This document shows positions 37,821 through 47,194 of a stretch of 56,993 nt of DNA, in pieces (the stretch's first letter is position 1; each line of letters begins with the position of its first letter). Made by a program: the position numbers and the translations under genes. The notes below the pieces were generated by a model. That model searched no databases, was not told the origin of the DNA, and worked only from the letters and a program-made list of their open reading frames with translations. Source of the DNA: an uncultured Ruminococcus sp. (GTDB taxonomy: Bacteria; Bacillota; Clostridia; Oscillospirales; Ruminococcaceae). Location of the stretch: contig CAMZZN010000011.1 in the NCBI GenBank assembly GCA_947345935.1, positions 1-56,993 on the forward strand, given 5' to 3'.

Positions 37821-38660
37821 TTACTTTTTATTCATCAGGTCAACTGCGTTTTCGACTTCAAGGATGATCTTTGAGATATCCTCGGCGGCAAAAGCGCTGC
37901 CGTACCAGATCTCATGAGCCTTTACCGCCTGATAAACCAGCATGGAAGCTCCGCCCACGGCAGTTTTTCCGAGAGCACGTGCCTTTTTCATGAGCAGCGT
38001 TTCGGTAGGATTGTAAACTGCGTCGAAAAAGCTGAGACAGTTTTCAATGATCTTGTCGCTTACGGCGCAGGCATCGGTCTTGGGATACATTCCGACCGGC
38101 GTAGCGTTCACAAGCAGATCGAAATTGCCGTCAAGCGTAGATATATCAGCAATTTTAACGGATGCTCCGCCGCACTTTTCCATGATCTCGGCCATGAGCA
38201 GCTGTGCGGCTTTTACGTCCTGCGGAATAACGGCAAGGGTGATCGAACCGCCGTGGAGAGCCGTTTCGATAGCCATCATACGTCCAACGCCGCCGCAGCC
38301 GAGAATAACTACGTTTTCGCTTATCGGCAGCAGCTCAACGGAACGCAGAAAGCCGTCGCAGTCCGTATTATAGCCGATAAGTCTGCCGCCGTCGTTTTTT
38401 ATGCAGTTTACGGAATTATATCTCTTTGCGCTGTCCCCAAGCTCGTCCATGAGTTGAATGACCGACTGTTTGTGTGGGATAGTCACGTTCATTCCGAGAT
38501 GTTCTTCAAGCAGCGGACGGCTTGAAGCAATATCTTCGGGAGCGATATCTATAAGCCGATAAGGTTCTGCTTCAAAGCCGCTGAGGGCAAAAAGTCTGTC
38601 ATGGATGAGGGGAGACATGGAGTGTCCCAGCGGATGACCGATAAGGGCGAATTTATTCAT
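37821..38660 (-). CDS. aroE: Shikimate dehydrogenase
   Basis: 279 aa from the ATG at 38660 (GGAGGGAGCTG upstream). It has GHPLGHSMSPLIHD at the N-terminus, NVTIPHK with the catalytic lysine, NTDCDGF, and the NADP-binding GCGGVGRMMA. Its start overlaps the end of fabD by 8 nt. It reduces 3-dehydroshikimate to shikimate. Confidence 0.96.
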   Translation of the reverse strand: MNKFALIGHPLGHSMSPLIHDRLFALSGFEAEPYRLIDIAPEDIASSRPLLEEHLGMNVTIPHKQSVIQLMDELGDSAKRYNSVNCIKNDGGRLIGYNTDCDGFLRSVELLPISENVVILGCGGVGRMMAIETALHGGSITLAVIPQDVKAAQLLMAEIMEKCGGASVKIADISTLDGNFDLLVNATPVGMYPKTDACAVSDKIIENCLSFFDAVYNPTETLLMKKARALGKTAVGGASMLVYQAVKAHEIWYGSAFAAEDISKIILEVENAVDLMNKK

Positions 38661-39567
38661 ATATATCAGCTCCCTCCAGTGTTTCAAGATTTTCAACGTT
38701 GAATGCCACAGCGCCGGGAAGAGTCTTTTTTACAAGTCCGGTGAGAGTCTTTCCGGGGCCGAATTCTGCGAATTTATCTGCGCCAGCTTCGCTCATGACG
38801 GTAAGTTCCGATGTGAAGCGGACAGGCGATACGATGTGTTTTGCAAGAAGTTCAGCCATATCCGGCAGTTCTGTCAGTTCGCCGCCTGTGACGTTGGAAT
38901 AATATCTTATCTGCGGAGCTTTGAAAGTCACGGTTTTTGCCGTCTCGTAGAAGCTGTCTGCGGCGGACTGCATCAGCTTTGAATGGAATGCTCCGGCGAC
39001 TTTCAGCGGAACGACTCTTGCTTTGAGTTCCTTAAATATTTCGGCGACTTCGGCGATGCCCTCCGGAGTTCCGGCAATGACCGTCTGAGCAGGGGAATTG
39101 AAGTTTACAGCGGCGACGTATTCTTTTGCGCTGCAGCAGATCTCCTCGACTTTTTCCGGAGCAATTTTCATAACGGCAGCCATTGCGCCCTTATGTTCGG
39201 CGGCGGCTGATTCCATTGCTGATGCTCTTGCCTTGATGAGACGGAAAGCGTCCTCCAGGGAGATCATGCCGGATGCGTACATTGCGGCATATTCACCCAG
39301 AGAGTGACCTGCCACGCCGTCCGTCTTATATCCCTTTGAGAGGGCGGCTGTCAGGCAGACGATAGATGTGGTCATGATGGCCGGCTGAGCGTTGGCGGTC
39401 CGTGAAAGTTCTTCGATGGGGGTATTAAAGCAGAGAGTTTTCAGGTCTGTGCCCATTATCTCCGAGCCGGTATCGTAGATCGCTTCCGTTTCAGGAAATG
39501 CTTCCGCAATGTCCTTTCCCATGCCCTCGTACTGTGATCCCTGACCGGAAAATAGTGAAATTGTCAT
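38653..39567 (-). CDS. fabD: Malonyl-CoA:ACP transacylase
   Basis: 304 aa. It starts LFSGQGSQYEGMG; the nucleophile motif is GHSLGEYAA, and AFHSKLM holds the catalytic histidine. It loads malonyl groups on ACP. It is transcribed away from the main fab operon and instead leads fabD-aroE-aroK, an unusual arrangement for this gene. AGAAAGGAAG precedes the ATG. Confidence 0.97.
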   Translation of the reverse strand: MTISLFSGQGSQYEGMGKDIAEAFPETEAIYDTGSEIMGTDLKTLCFNTPIEELSRTANAQPAIMTTSIVCLTAALSKGYKTDGVAGHSLGEYAAMYASGMISLEDAFRLIKARASAMESAAAEHKGAMAAVMKIAPEKVEEICCSAKEYVAAVNFNSPAQTVIAGTPEGIAEVAEIFKELKARVVPLKVAGAFHSKLMQSAADSFYETAKTVTFKAPQIRYYSNVTGGELTELPDMAELLAKHIVSPVRFTSELTVMSEAGADKFAEFGPGKTLTGLVKKTLPGAVAFNVENLETLEGADIYE

Positions 39568-39690
39568 AATATGAAACTTCCTTTCTGTATGCTATATACA
39601 AATAATTAGTAAAAGTACCGAAAATTTAATTACCTTTTTGTTTAAAATAACGATATTTTCGCCTGCATTAAATAAAGTTTTGAAATATCA

Positions 39691-39719
39691 TTGCAAAAAA
39701 TCCGGAAATGATTTACAAT
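39691..39719 (+). promoter_or_regulatory. Promoter of the fab operon
   Basis: TTGCAA (39691-39696), 17-nt spacer, TACAAT (39714-39719), leaving a leader of about 115 nt. GGAGA..TCT near 39745 can pair with AGATCTCC near 39758. I found no convincing FapR or FabT site in the fabD-fabH intergenic region. Confidence 0.7.
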
Positions 39720-39842
39720 ATAATGTATGTAGGTTTATTCTTCGGAGAGGTCTGTCTCAGATCTCCCTATCAATAATATAACATAAATTTTCTTGTTTGA
39801 CAACAGTATTACAATAATTTTTCATTTAAAGGAGCATTTTTA

Positions 39843-40829
39843 ATGGGAATCAACATTTTGGGTATGGGCACGTATGTGCCTGAGCAGAAGCTGGTCAACG
39901 ATGACTTTAAAAAATTTGTGGATACCAACGACGAGTGGATTCGCACAAGAACAGGCATTGTTGAACGTCATATGGCAGGCTGGGAGCCGGTATGGTATAT
40001 GGGAAAAACGGCGGCTCTTGCCGCTCTTGAAAAGTCCGGGATAAAGCCTGAGGATATAGGGCTTGTTATCTGTACGACGGTAACTTCGGACTTTCTGACG
40101 CCGAGTATGGCAAGCGTTATCCAGTATGAGATCGGCGCAGAAAATGCAGCGGCTTTTGACCAGAATGCAGCTTGCAGCGGCTTTGTTTATGCGCTGGATA
40201 CGGCACGCCGGTTTCTTGCTACCGATGATTCCCTGAAATATGTTCTTGTAGTATCGAGCGAGGCGACTTCACGCTTCTGCGACTTTACGGACAGGCAGAC
40301 CTGCATCCTCTTCGGAGACGGGGCGGCAGCTGTTGTTGTAGAGAAAAACGACAAAATGTTCTCGTCGTTCCTTGGTTCTGACGGAAGCGGAGCAAGGGTG
40401 CTCTTTGCTAAGAATCTTTATCCGGCGCAGGAAGTAAAGCAGGAAAGCGATTTCAATGACGGATTCCCGGAAAAGGCAATGCATATGCTTTATCAGGACG
40501 GAAGAACCGTCTATAAATTTGCTACCCAAGCGCTCCCGAACGCATTTGAGCAGGCTGCCGGAAAGATCGGCGTGACTAAGGACGACATTGACTGGTTCAT
40601 ACCGCATCAGGCAAATGTGCGTATTATAGAAACTGCCGCCAAGAAACTGGGAGCGAGTATGGATAAGTTTATTATTACTCTTGACCGCTTCGGAAATACG
40701 TCGAGCGCATCTATTCCGCTGGCGCTTAATGCGGGCATAGAGGACGGACGCATACAGAGAGGGCAGAAACTTGCTCTTATCGGATTCGGCGCAGGTCTTA
40801 CCTACGGCGGAATCGTAATGGAATACTAA
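39843..40829 (+). CDS. fabH: Beta-ketoacyl-ACP synthase III
   Basis: 328 aa. It begins INILGMGTYVPEQKLVN; the nucleophilic cysteine is in QNAACSGF, the histidine in WFIPHQANVRI and the asparagine in FGNTSSASIP. It condenses acetyl-CoA (or branched acyl-CoA) with malonyl-ACP to start chains. AAAGGAGCATTTTTA precedes the ATG. First gene of the main fab operon. Confidence 0.97.
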   Translation: MGINILGMGTYVPEQKLVNDDFKKFVDTNDEWIRTRTGIVERHMAGWEPVWYMGKTAALAALEKSGIKPEDIGLVICTTVTSDFLTPSMASVIQYEIGAENAAAFDQNAACSGFVYALDTARRFLATDDSLKYVLVVSSEATSRFCDFTDRQTCILFGDGAAAVVVEKNDKMFSSFLGSDGSGARVLFAKNLYPAQEVKQESDFNDGFPEKAMHMLYQDGRTVYKFATQALPNAFEQAAGKIGVTKDDIDWFIPHQANVRIIETAAKKLGASMDKFIITLDRFGNTSSASIPLALNAGIEDGRIQRGQKLALIGFGAGLTYGGIVMEY

Positions 40830-40831
40830 GA

Positions 40832-40985
40832 CTGATCTTTAATCGAACCAATGAAAAGCTTCACCGCTATGCGCTCGCTGATCGTCGTTAAACGAACTTG
40901 GAGTGCGACAGCACGCCTGCGTCCGTTTTCCTATATCAGCGAACACCTATCGGCAAATCTTTTCATCGAGCCGATCAAAGATTAG
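40832..40985 (-). repeat. 154-nt long-hairpin element between fabH and fabK
   Basis: The 51-nt arms 40832-40882 and 40935-40985 are inverted repeats, gap-free, with 38 of 51 Watson-Crick pairs. Read on the minus strand, 8 of the 13 mismatches are G-U pairs (46/51 paired). On the plus strand only 1 is. The 52-nt centre can continue the rod: AAACG/CGTTT enclosing GGcGTGC-TGTC-GCACtCC. No ORF of substance and no transposase. I recognise no named RNA family. Confidence 0.7.
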
Positions 40986-41006
40986 TATAAAAAGGAGTTT
41001 TGATAT

Positions 41007-41933
41007 ATGAAAACAAGGATCACCGAACTTTTAGGCTGTCAGTATCCCGTTATACAGGGAGGTATGGCATGGATCGCCGAGCATACTCTTGCCGCAGCCG
41101 TTTCAAACGCAGGAGGAGTTGGTCTTATCGCAGGCGGCAACGCACCTATTGACTATCTCAGGGAGCAGATACGTCTCTGCAAGGAAAAGACCGATAAGCC
41201 TTTCGGCGTTAATATCATGCTTATGAGCCCCAATGCCGACGATCTTGCGCAGCTGTGCATCGACGAGAAAGTTGCGGTCGTCACAACGGGCGCCGGAAAT
41301 CCCGGAAAGTACATCCCTGCATGGAAGGAAACAGGAATAAAGGTTATTCCCGTTATTCCGTCCGTTGCCCTTGCCAAAAGAATGGAAAGGGCTGGAGCTG
41401 ACGCCGTAGTTGCTGAGGGTACAGAATCGGGCGGTCATATCGGAGAGATTACCACAATGTGTCTCGTTCCGCAGGTCGTTGACACTCTGGAAATACCGGT
41501 CATCGCAGCCGGAGGCATCGCTGACGGAAGAGGCGTTGCGGCTTCCTTTATGCTGGGCGCAGAGGGAGTTCAGATCGGTACACGTTTTCTTGCGTCGGAG
41601 GAATGTCAGATACACCAGACGTTCAAGGATCTCGTTGTAAAGGCAAAGGATACCGACAGCGTCGTTACCGGAAGATATACGGGACATCCGTGCCGGAACA
41701 TAAAGACGAAGTTCTCAAAGATGCTTGCAAGCGGTGAAAGGGACGGAAGTCTTACTCCGGAGCAGTTCGAGGAGGTTACTCTCGGATCGCTGAGGAAAGC
41801 TGTTCAGGACGGAAATCTTGAAGAGGGTTCTTTCCTCTGCGGAGCTGTCGCAGGAATGATAAAGGATGTCAGACCGTGTAAGGAAATTATCTGCGGGATC
41901 ATGGAGCAGGCTGAAAAGCTTCTTAAATATTAA
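41007..41933 (+). CDS. fabK: Enoyl-ACP reductase II (FMN-dependent)
   Basis: 308 aa nitronate-monooxygenase/FabK barrel. It starts ITELLGCQYPVIQGGMAWIA; VAEGTESGGHIGE and PVIAAGGIADGRG bind FMN. It reduces trans-2-enoyl-ACP; FabK replaces FabI in many Firmicutes and is resistant to triclosan. AAAAGGAGTTTTGATAT precedes the ATG. Confidence 0.96.
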   Translation: MKTRITELLGCQYPVIQGGMAWIAEHTLAAAVSNAGGVGLIAGGNAPIDYLREQIRLCKEKTDKPFGVNIMLMSPNADDLAQLCIDEKVAVVTTGAGNPGKYIPAWKETGIKVIPVIPSVALAKRMERAGADAVVAEGTESGGHIGEITTMCLVPQVVDTLEIPVIAAGGIADGRGVAASFMLGAEGVQIGTRFLASEECQIHQTFKDLVVKAKDTDSVVTGRYTGHPCRNIKTKFSKMLASGERDGSLTPEQFEEVTLGSLRKAVQDGNLEEGSFLCGAVAGMIKDVRPCKEIICGIMEQAEKLLKY

Positions 41934-41947
41934 CAGGAGGAAATATA

Positions 41948-42688
41948 ATGGCAGTAGCACTGATAACCGGCGCTTCACAGGGAATAGGCGCCTGCATAGC
42001 AAAAAGACTGGCAAAGGACGGATTCGATATCGCCGTGAATCACTATCCCAGCGACGCCGACAGGGAAAAGGCTGAGGGAGTTGCAAAGGAATGCGAAGCT
42101 CTTGGAGTAAAGGCTCTTTGCTTTGCCGCAGATGTCTCTAAGCTCGCTGACTGCGAGGCAATGGTCAAGGCGGTAAAAGAACAGATGGGCGGAATTGACG
42201 CTCTGGTGAACAACGCCGGCATTACAAAGGACAAGCTTCTTGCAAGAATGAGCGAGGACGAATATGACGCCGTTATCGCCGTTAATCAGAAGAGCGTTTT
42301 CAATATGCTGAAAAACGTGTGCCCCGTTATGATGAAGCAGAAGCACGGCAGGATCGTTAACGTTTCTTCCGTGGCAGGTCTTTACGGAAATCCGGGACAG
42401 ATCAACTATTCTGCTTCAAAGGCTGCTTTGATAGGCATGACAAAGACTATAGCCAAGGAGTACGGCAGAAAGAATATCACCTGCAATGCCGTAGCTCCCG
42501 GATTTATACACACCCCCATGACCGATATTCTGACTGAGGATTATAAGGCTAAAATGCTTGAGGTCGTGGCTATGAGAAGATACGGTGAGCCGGAGGAAGT
42601 AGCGTCGGTTGTTTCTTTCCTTGTTTCCGAGGATTCTTCCTACGTTACAGGACAGGTCATTGAGATCTCCGGCGGACTTTCAATGTGA
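41948..42688 (+). CDS. fabG: 3-oxoacyl-ACP reductase
   Basis: 246 aa short-chain dehydrogenase. It has TGASQGIGACIA for NADPH, NNAG, and the catalytic S-Y-K set with YSASKAALIG. Follows fabK by 14 nt with ACAGGAGGAAATATA upstream. Confidence 0.97.
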   Translation: MAVALITGASQGIGACIAKRLAKDGFDIAVNHYPSDADREKAEGVAKECEALGVKALCFAADVSKLADCEAMVKAVKEQMGGIDALVNNAGITKDKLLARMSEDEYDAVIAVNQKSVFNMLKNVCPVMMKQKHGRIVNVSSVAGLYGNPGQINYSASKAALIGMTKTIAKEYGRKNITCNAVAPGFIHTPMTDILTEDYKAKMLEVVAMRRYGEPEEVASVVSFLVSEDSSYVTGQVIEISGGLSM

Positions 42689-42740
42689 TTTCCGGTCAGA
42701 ATGGTTTTCCCCTACACATCAATGAATGAAAGGATAAAAT

Positions 42741-43997
42741 ATGAGCAGAAGAGTTGTTATTACAGGTCTCGGAGCAGTTACTCCTCTGGGAACAGGCGTT
42801 GAAAAGTTCTGGGAAGGTATCGTTGAAAACAAGGTCGGTATCTCCCGTATAGATCATTTTGATACAGACCGCACAGGTATTAGAGTGTCAGGACTGGTAA
42901 GAGATTTTAATGAAGAGGATTACTATGACGTTAAGGGGTGCTTTGACAAGAAAGAAGCCAGACGTATGGATACATTCACAAAGTATGCTCTTGCTGCCGC
43001 TCACGAGGCGCTGACGGATGCGGGTTCGGATTTCGGGGATATCGATCCTTACAGAGCCGGGGTTCTCATCGGATGCGGTATCGGCGGCATTGACCTTACT
43101 CTTTCGGAATACGGCAAGTATCTTGAAAAGGGCCCCGGAAGAATTTCGGTATTTTACGTTCCTATGATGATCGCAAACATGGCGGCAGGAACTATCGCTA
43201 TGAAAACAGGTTTCAGAGGAGCTAATTATTCTATCGCATCCGCCTGCGCTTCGGGAACTCACGCACTTGGCGAGGCTTTCCGCAAGGTCAAGGACGGATA
43301 TCTTGACGTGTGCATTGCAGGCGGTACCGAAAGCTCAAAGTCCGAATTTACCTACGGCGGATTTAATAATATGAAGGCGCTTACAAGATCTGAAGATCCC
43401 GAACAGGCATCCGTACCCTTTGACAAGGAGAGAAACGGGTTTGTTTTAGGCGAGGGCAGCGGTATGCTTATCCTTGAAGAATACGAGCACGCAAAGGCAA
43501 GGGGAGCTAAGATATACTGTGAGCTTGCCGGTTATGGCGCTACAGACGACGGCTACCATATGACTTCTCCTATGCCGTCGGGCGAAGCAGCGGGAATGGG
43601 CATGACGCTTGCTATGGAAGAAGCCGGAGTAAAGCCCTCGGATGTTGACTATATCAACGCTCACGGCACATCGACAGGTCTTAACGACAAATATGAGACG
43701 GCGGCTATCAAGCTTGCTTTAGGCGATTATGCAAAGAACGTGAAGATCAACTCTACCAAGTCCATGATAGGTCATCTTCTCGGTGCGGCAGGAGCGGTCG
43801 AGGCTGTGGTCTGTGCAAAGACTATCGAGGAGGGGCTTATTCACAGGACCTTAGGCTATAAGGTACCCGACGAGGAATGCGATCTTGACTACTGTACTGA
43901 AGGAAATATTCGGCAGGATGTAAATGTTGCGCTGTCCAATTCGCTGGGATTCGGCGGTCACAACGGCACGCTCTGCTTCAAGAAAATAAAGGATTAA
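42741..43997 (+). CDS. fabF: Beta-ketoacyl-ACP synthase II
   Basis: 418 aa. RRVVITGLGAVTPLG at the N-terminus; the active-site cysteine in SIASACASGTHA; histidines in NAHGTSTGLND and KSMIGHLLGAAG. It elongates acyl-ACP chains. It is 52 nt after fabG. Confidence 0.97.
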   Translation: MSRRVVITGLGAVTPLGTGVEKFWEGIVENKVGISRIDHFDTDRTGIRVSGLVRDFNEEDYYDVKGCFDKKEARRMDTFTKYALAAAHEALTDAGSDFGDIDPYRAGVLIGCGIGGIDLTLSEYGKYLEKGPGRISVFYVPMMIANMAAGTIAMKTGFRGANYSIASACASGTHALGEAFRKVKDGYLDVCIAGGTESSKSEFTYGGFNNMKALTRSEDPEQASVPFDKERNGFVLGEGSGMLILEEYEHAKARGAKIYCELAGYGATDDGYHMTSPMPSGEAAGMGMTLAMEEAGVKPSDVDYINAHGTSTGLNDKYETAAIKLALGDYAKNVKINSTKSMIGHLLGAAGAVEAVVCAKTIEEGLIHRTLGYKVPDEECDLDYCTEGNIRQDVNVALSNSLGFGGHNGTLCFKKIKD

Positions 43998-44009
43998 GGA
44001 GACTCTGCA

Positions 44010-44483
44010 ATGGAAAAAATTTACGGTCAGTTTGAACTTGAAACTATAGAAAAGCTGGCAAAGCTTGTTTCTGCAAACGAGCTTTCCGAGATAACTGTCG
44101 AGGACGGAGACAGAAAAATCACTGTCAAGGGAAAGAAGTGCGCTCCGCCTCCGGCTGTGATGCCTTTTGCAGCTCCTGTACAGCAGACTGCTGCGGCTGC
44201 ACCCGTTCAGACGGTTGGCGAAGAAGCTCAGGCAGCCGGAACTGTTTCCGGCAATGCGGTAAAATCGCCTATTGTCGGAACCTTTTATGCCGCTCCCTCG
44301 CCTGATAAGCCGCCTTTTGTAAAGGTCGGAGACAGCGTGAAAAAGGGCGATGTTATTATGATAATCGAGTCAATGAAGCTTATGAACGAGATAAAGTCCG
44401 AATTCGACGGCACTGTAAAGGAGATACTTGTTTCCGACGGACAGGCTGTAGAATACGATCAGCCTATAATGATAATCGAATAA
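44010..44483 (+). CDS. accB: Biotin carboxyl carrier protein of acetyl-CoA carboxylase
   Basis: 157 aa. An N-terminal helical part, an Ala/Pro/Gln linker (about 50-85), and a biotinyl domain with the biotin lysine K123 in ESMKLMNEI. Carries carboxybiotin between AccC and AccAD. Confidence 0.96.
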   Translation: MEKIYGQFELETIEKLAKLVSANELSEITVEDGDRKITVKGKKCAPPPAVMPFAAPVQQTAAAAPVQTVGEEAQAAGTVSGNAVKSPIVGTFYAAPSPDKPPFVKVGDSVKKGDVIMIIESMKLMNEIKSEFDGTVKEILVSDGQAVEYDQPIMIIE

Positions 44484-44514
44484 TACGCTGTTTAATGAAA
44501 GGGAGGCAGATGAA

Positions 44515-44967
44515 ATGTCAGACGTTTTAATGAATAAAGAACAAATAATGGAGGTAATTCCCCACCGTGACCCGTTTCTGCTTATCGACGAGGTAACTGA
44601 AATGGAAGTCGGCGTGAGGATAAAGGCAAGAAAGCATATAAAGGAAGACGAATTCTGGTTCGAGGGTCACTTTCCGGGATATCCTGTGACCCCCGGCGTT
44701 CTTATGATAGAAATGCTGGCTCAGGCGGGGGCGGTATGTATGCTTTCAAAGCCTGAATTCAAGGGTAAGATCGGATTGTTCGGCGGTATTGACAAGGCGA
44801 AGTTCCGCCGTCAGGTGCTGCCCGGAGACGTTCTTGACCTTGAGGTCGAAATGATCCGTCAGAGAGGACCTGTAGGAACGGGAAAGGCTGTCGCTTCCGT
44901 AGGCGGAGAAAAAGCCGTTTCATGCGAGATAACCTTTGTGATAGCAGACGGCGGCAAGGCGGAGTGA
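44515..44967 (+). CDS. fabZ: 3-hydroxyacyl-ACP dehydratase
   Basis: 150 aa hotdog fold. It has IPHRDPFLLIDEV, and the catalytic GHFPGYPVTPGVLMIEMLAQ helix with His and the later Glu. Usual length. GGGAGGCAGATGAA precedes the ATG. Confidence 0.96.
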   Translation: MSDVLMNKEQIMEVIPHRDPFLLIDEVTEMEVGVRIKARKHIKEDEFWFEGHFPGYPVTPGVLMIEMLAQAGAVCMLSKPEFKGKIGLFGGIDKAKFRRQVLPGDVLDLEVEMIRQRGPVGTGKAVASVGGEKAVSCEITFVIADGGKAE

Positions 44968-44974
44968 GAAGCAG

Positions 44975-46342
44975 ATGTTCAAGAAAATATTGATTGCCAA
45001 CAGAGGCGAGATCGCCGTTCGTATCATAAGAGCCTGCCGTGAACTCGGAGTGCGCTGCGTAGCAGTTTATTCCACTGCCGACAGCCGTTCTCTTCATGCC
45101 CAGATAGCCGATGAAACTGTTTGCATAGGTCCTCCGGCTACCAAGGACAGCTATCTTAACATGAACGCTATAATCCAGGCGGCTTTAAACACAGGAGCGG
45201 AAGCTATACATCCCGGATTCGGTTTTCTGTCCGAAAATGCGGAATTTGCACGTCTCTGCGAAAAAAACGGAATAACATTCATCGGACCGTCATATAAGTC
45301 TATCGAGATGCTGGGCGACAAGGCTGCCGCAAAGGCGACTATGAAAGCGGCGGGAGTTTCTGTTATCCCCGGCTCGGACGGTGCGGTTTCTTCCTACGAG
45401 GAGGCTGCCGCTATTGCGGAAAAAGCAGGATATCCGGTGCTGGTAAAGGCTTCCGCCGGAGGCGGAGGACGAGGCATTCGCCGTGTGGATTCTCCAGACC
45501 AGCTTGAGGAACAGATGACGGCGGCACGGCAGGAGGCCAAGAATTTCTTCGGCGACGCCGCCGTTTACATCGAAAAATTCCTTATAAATCCTCATCATGT
45601 CGAGATACAGATAATGGCGGACAAACAAGGAAATTATATCTATCTGGGCGAGCGTGATTGCTCTATGCAGCGCCGCAACCAGAAGGTTCTGGAGGAATGC
45701 CCCAGCCCTATCGTCAGCGAGGAACTGCGGAAACGAATGGGAGAGGCTGCCGTAACGGCGGCAAAACAGTGCGGTTATTACAACGCCGGAACTATTGAAT
45801 TTCTGGTGGACGAGAACCGTGATTTCTACTTCATGGAAATGAATACACGTATTCAGGTAGAGCATCCCATTACCGAGGAGGTCACGGGCTATGATCTGGT
45901 AAAGGCTCAGATCGAAGTAGCGGCAGGACTTCCCCTCAGCGTGAGCCAGGAGAATATCCGGCTCAGGGGGCACGCTATCGAGTGTCGCATCAATGCGGAA
46001 AATCCCGAGCTTGATTTCAGACCGTCTCCGGGAACGATCACCGCTTTATATATGCCCGGAGGCCCCGGAATAAGAATCGACGGCGCCGTTTATCAGGGTT
46101 ATACCATTACGCCGTATTACGATTCAATGATAAGCAAGCTTATCGCTCACGGTTCTGACAGGGATGACGCTGTCAATAAAATGAAATGGGCGCTGGCAGA
46201 GTTTATCGTCGAAGGCGTTGATACCAATATAGACTTCCAGCTTGAACTTATCAGGCACCCGGATTTTAAGAACGGCAATTATGATATCGGTTTCCTTGGA
46301 AGATATATGGATGAGCATAAGAAGCAGGGGAAGGTGAAATAA
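44975..46342 (+). CDS. accC: Acetyl-CoA carboxylase, biotin carboxylase subunit
   Basis: 455 aa ATP-grasp enzyme. It begins KILIANRGEIAVRIIRACRELG; VKASAGGGGRGIR is the ATP-grasp glycine loop; EMNTRIQVEHPITEEVTG holds catalytic residues. Overlap/short spacing (7 nt) after fabZ. Confidence 0.97.
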   Translation: MFKKILIANRGEIAVRIIRACRELGVRCVAVYSTADSRSLHAQIADETVCIGPPATKDSYLNMNAIIQAALNTGAEAIHPGFGFLSENAEFARLCEKNGITFIGPSYKSIEMLGDKAAAKATMKAAGVSVIPGSDGAVSSYEEAAAIAEKAGYPVLVKASAGGGGRGIRRVDSPDQLEEQMTAARQEAKNFFGDAAVYIEKFLINPHHVEIQIMADKQGNYIYLGERDCSMQRRNQKVLEECPSPIVSEELRKRMGEAAVTAAKQCGYYNAGTIEFLVDENRDFYFMEMNTRIQVEHPITEEVTGYDLVKAQIEVAAGLPLSVSQENIRLRGHAIECRINAENPELDFRPSPGTITALYMPGGPGIRIDGAVYQGYTITPYYDSMISKLIAHGSDRDDAVNKMKWALAEFIVEGVDTNIDFQLELIRHPDFKNGNYDIGFLGRYMDEHKKQGKVK

Positions 46343-46345
46343 CCA

Positions 46346-47194
46346 GTGTTTGAAGATTTTTTTAAGGTAGTCACAAAGCGTTTCAACGGCGGCGACGACT
46401 ATAAGCCGCCCATGTTCAAATGTCCCAGATGCCAGGGGCTGTCGCCTCTGTCACGGTACGAGGAGCTTCACCGGGTATGTCCTGCCTGTAATTATCACGG
46501 CAGACTGTCGGCTCAGGAGCGTATTGCAATCACCGTTGACAAGGAGAGCTTCAGGGAATTTGACGGCGGAATGAAAAGCAGCAATCCTATTGATTTTCCC
46601 GAGTATGAAGAAAAGCAGGAGGAGCTTCGTGAGAGAACGGGTCTGAACGACGCCGTTATTACCGGAACAGCTACGATAAAGGGGTCGCCGTGCGTTGTCG
46701 GCGTTATGGATTCACGTTATATGATGGCGAGCATGGGCAGCGTCGTGGGCGAAAAGATCGCCCGTGCTTTTGAATACGCTGCAGCAAACAAGCTCCCGGT
46801 CATAATGTTCACAGCTTCCGGAGGAGCACGTATGCAGGAAGGCATCGTTTCGCTTATGCAGATGGCAAAGACGTCCGGCGCAGTGAAACTTCACAGTGAT
46901 CAGGGCGGACTTTATATAACTGTTCTGACCGATCCTACAACGGGCGGCGTTACCGCAAGTTTCGCTTCCCTTGGAGATATAATCATTGCAGAACCGAAGA
47001 TACTGATCGGATTTGCCGGCAGACGAGTTATCGAGAATACTATCAGGCAGAGGCTTCCCGACGACTTCCAGCTTGCGGAGTTTATGTTTGAAAAAGGATT
47101 TATTGATATGATCGTAGAGCGCAGAAAGATGAGAAGCGTTCTGTCGCATCTGCTGAAGCTTCACGGGTATGATAAAAGGGGGGCTGAGCAATGA
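46346..47194 (+). CDS. accD: Acetyl-CoA carboxylase, carboxyltransferase beta subunit
   Basis: 282 aa with a GTG start 3 nt after accC. An N-terminal zinc ribbon (CPRC...CPAC near residues 25-47) precedes a crotonase-like carboxyltransferase domain (SGGARMQEG, GGVTASFASLGD). Overlaps accA by 4 nt. Confidence 0.96.
   Translation: MFEDFFKVVTKRFNGGDDYKPPMFKCPRCQGLSPLSRYEELHRVCPACNYHGRLSAQERIAITVDKESFREFDGGMKSSNPIDFPEYEEKQEELRERTGLNDAVITGTATIKGSPCVVGVMDSRYMMASMGSVVGEKIARAFEYAAANKLPVIMFTASGGARMQEGIVSLMQMAKTSGAVKLHSDQGGLYITVLTDPTTGGVTASFASLGDIIIAEPKILIGFAGRRVIENTIRQRLPDDFQLAEFMFEKGFIDMIVERRKMRSVLSHLLKLHGYDKRGAEQ

Noticed and set aside
39568..39842. FapR or FabT operator between fabD and fabH
   Set aside because: Partial TTAGTA and GTACC segments are present near 39605-39620, but they do not form the required inverted repeat.
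40832..40985. 6S RNA, tmRNA, SRP RNA or RNase P RNA as identity of the hairpin element
   Set aside because: It has no large central bubble (6S), no tRNA-like domain or tag frame (tmRNA), no SRP apical loop motif and no RNase P core motif.
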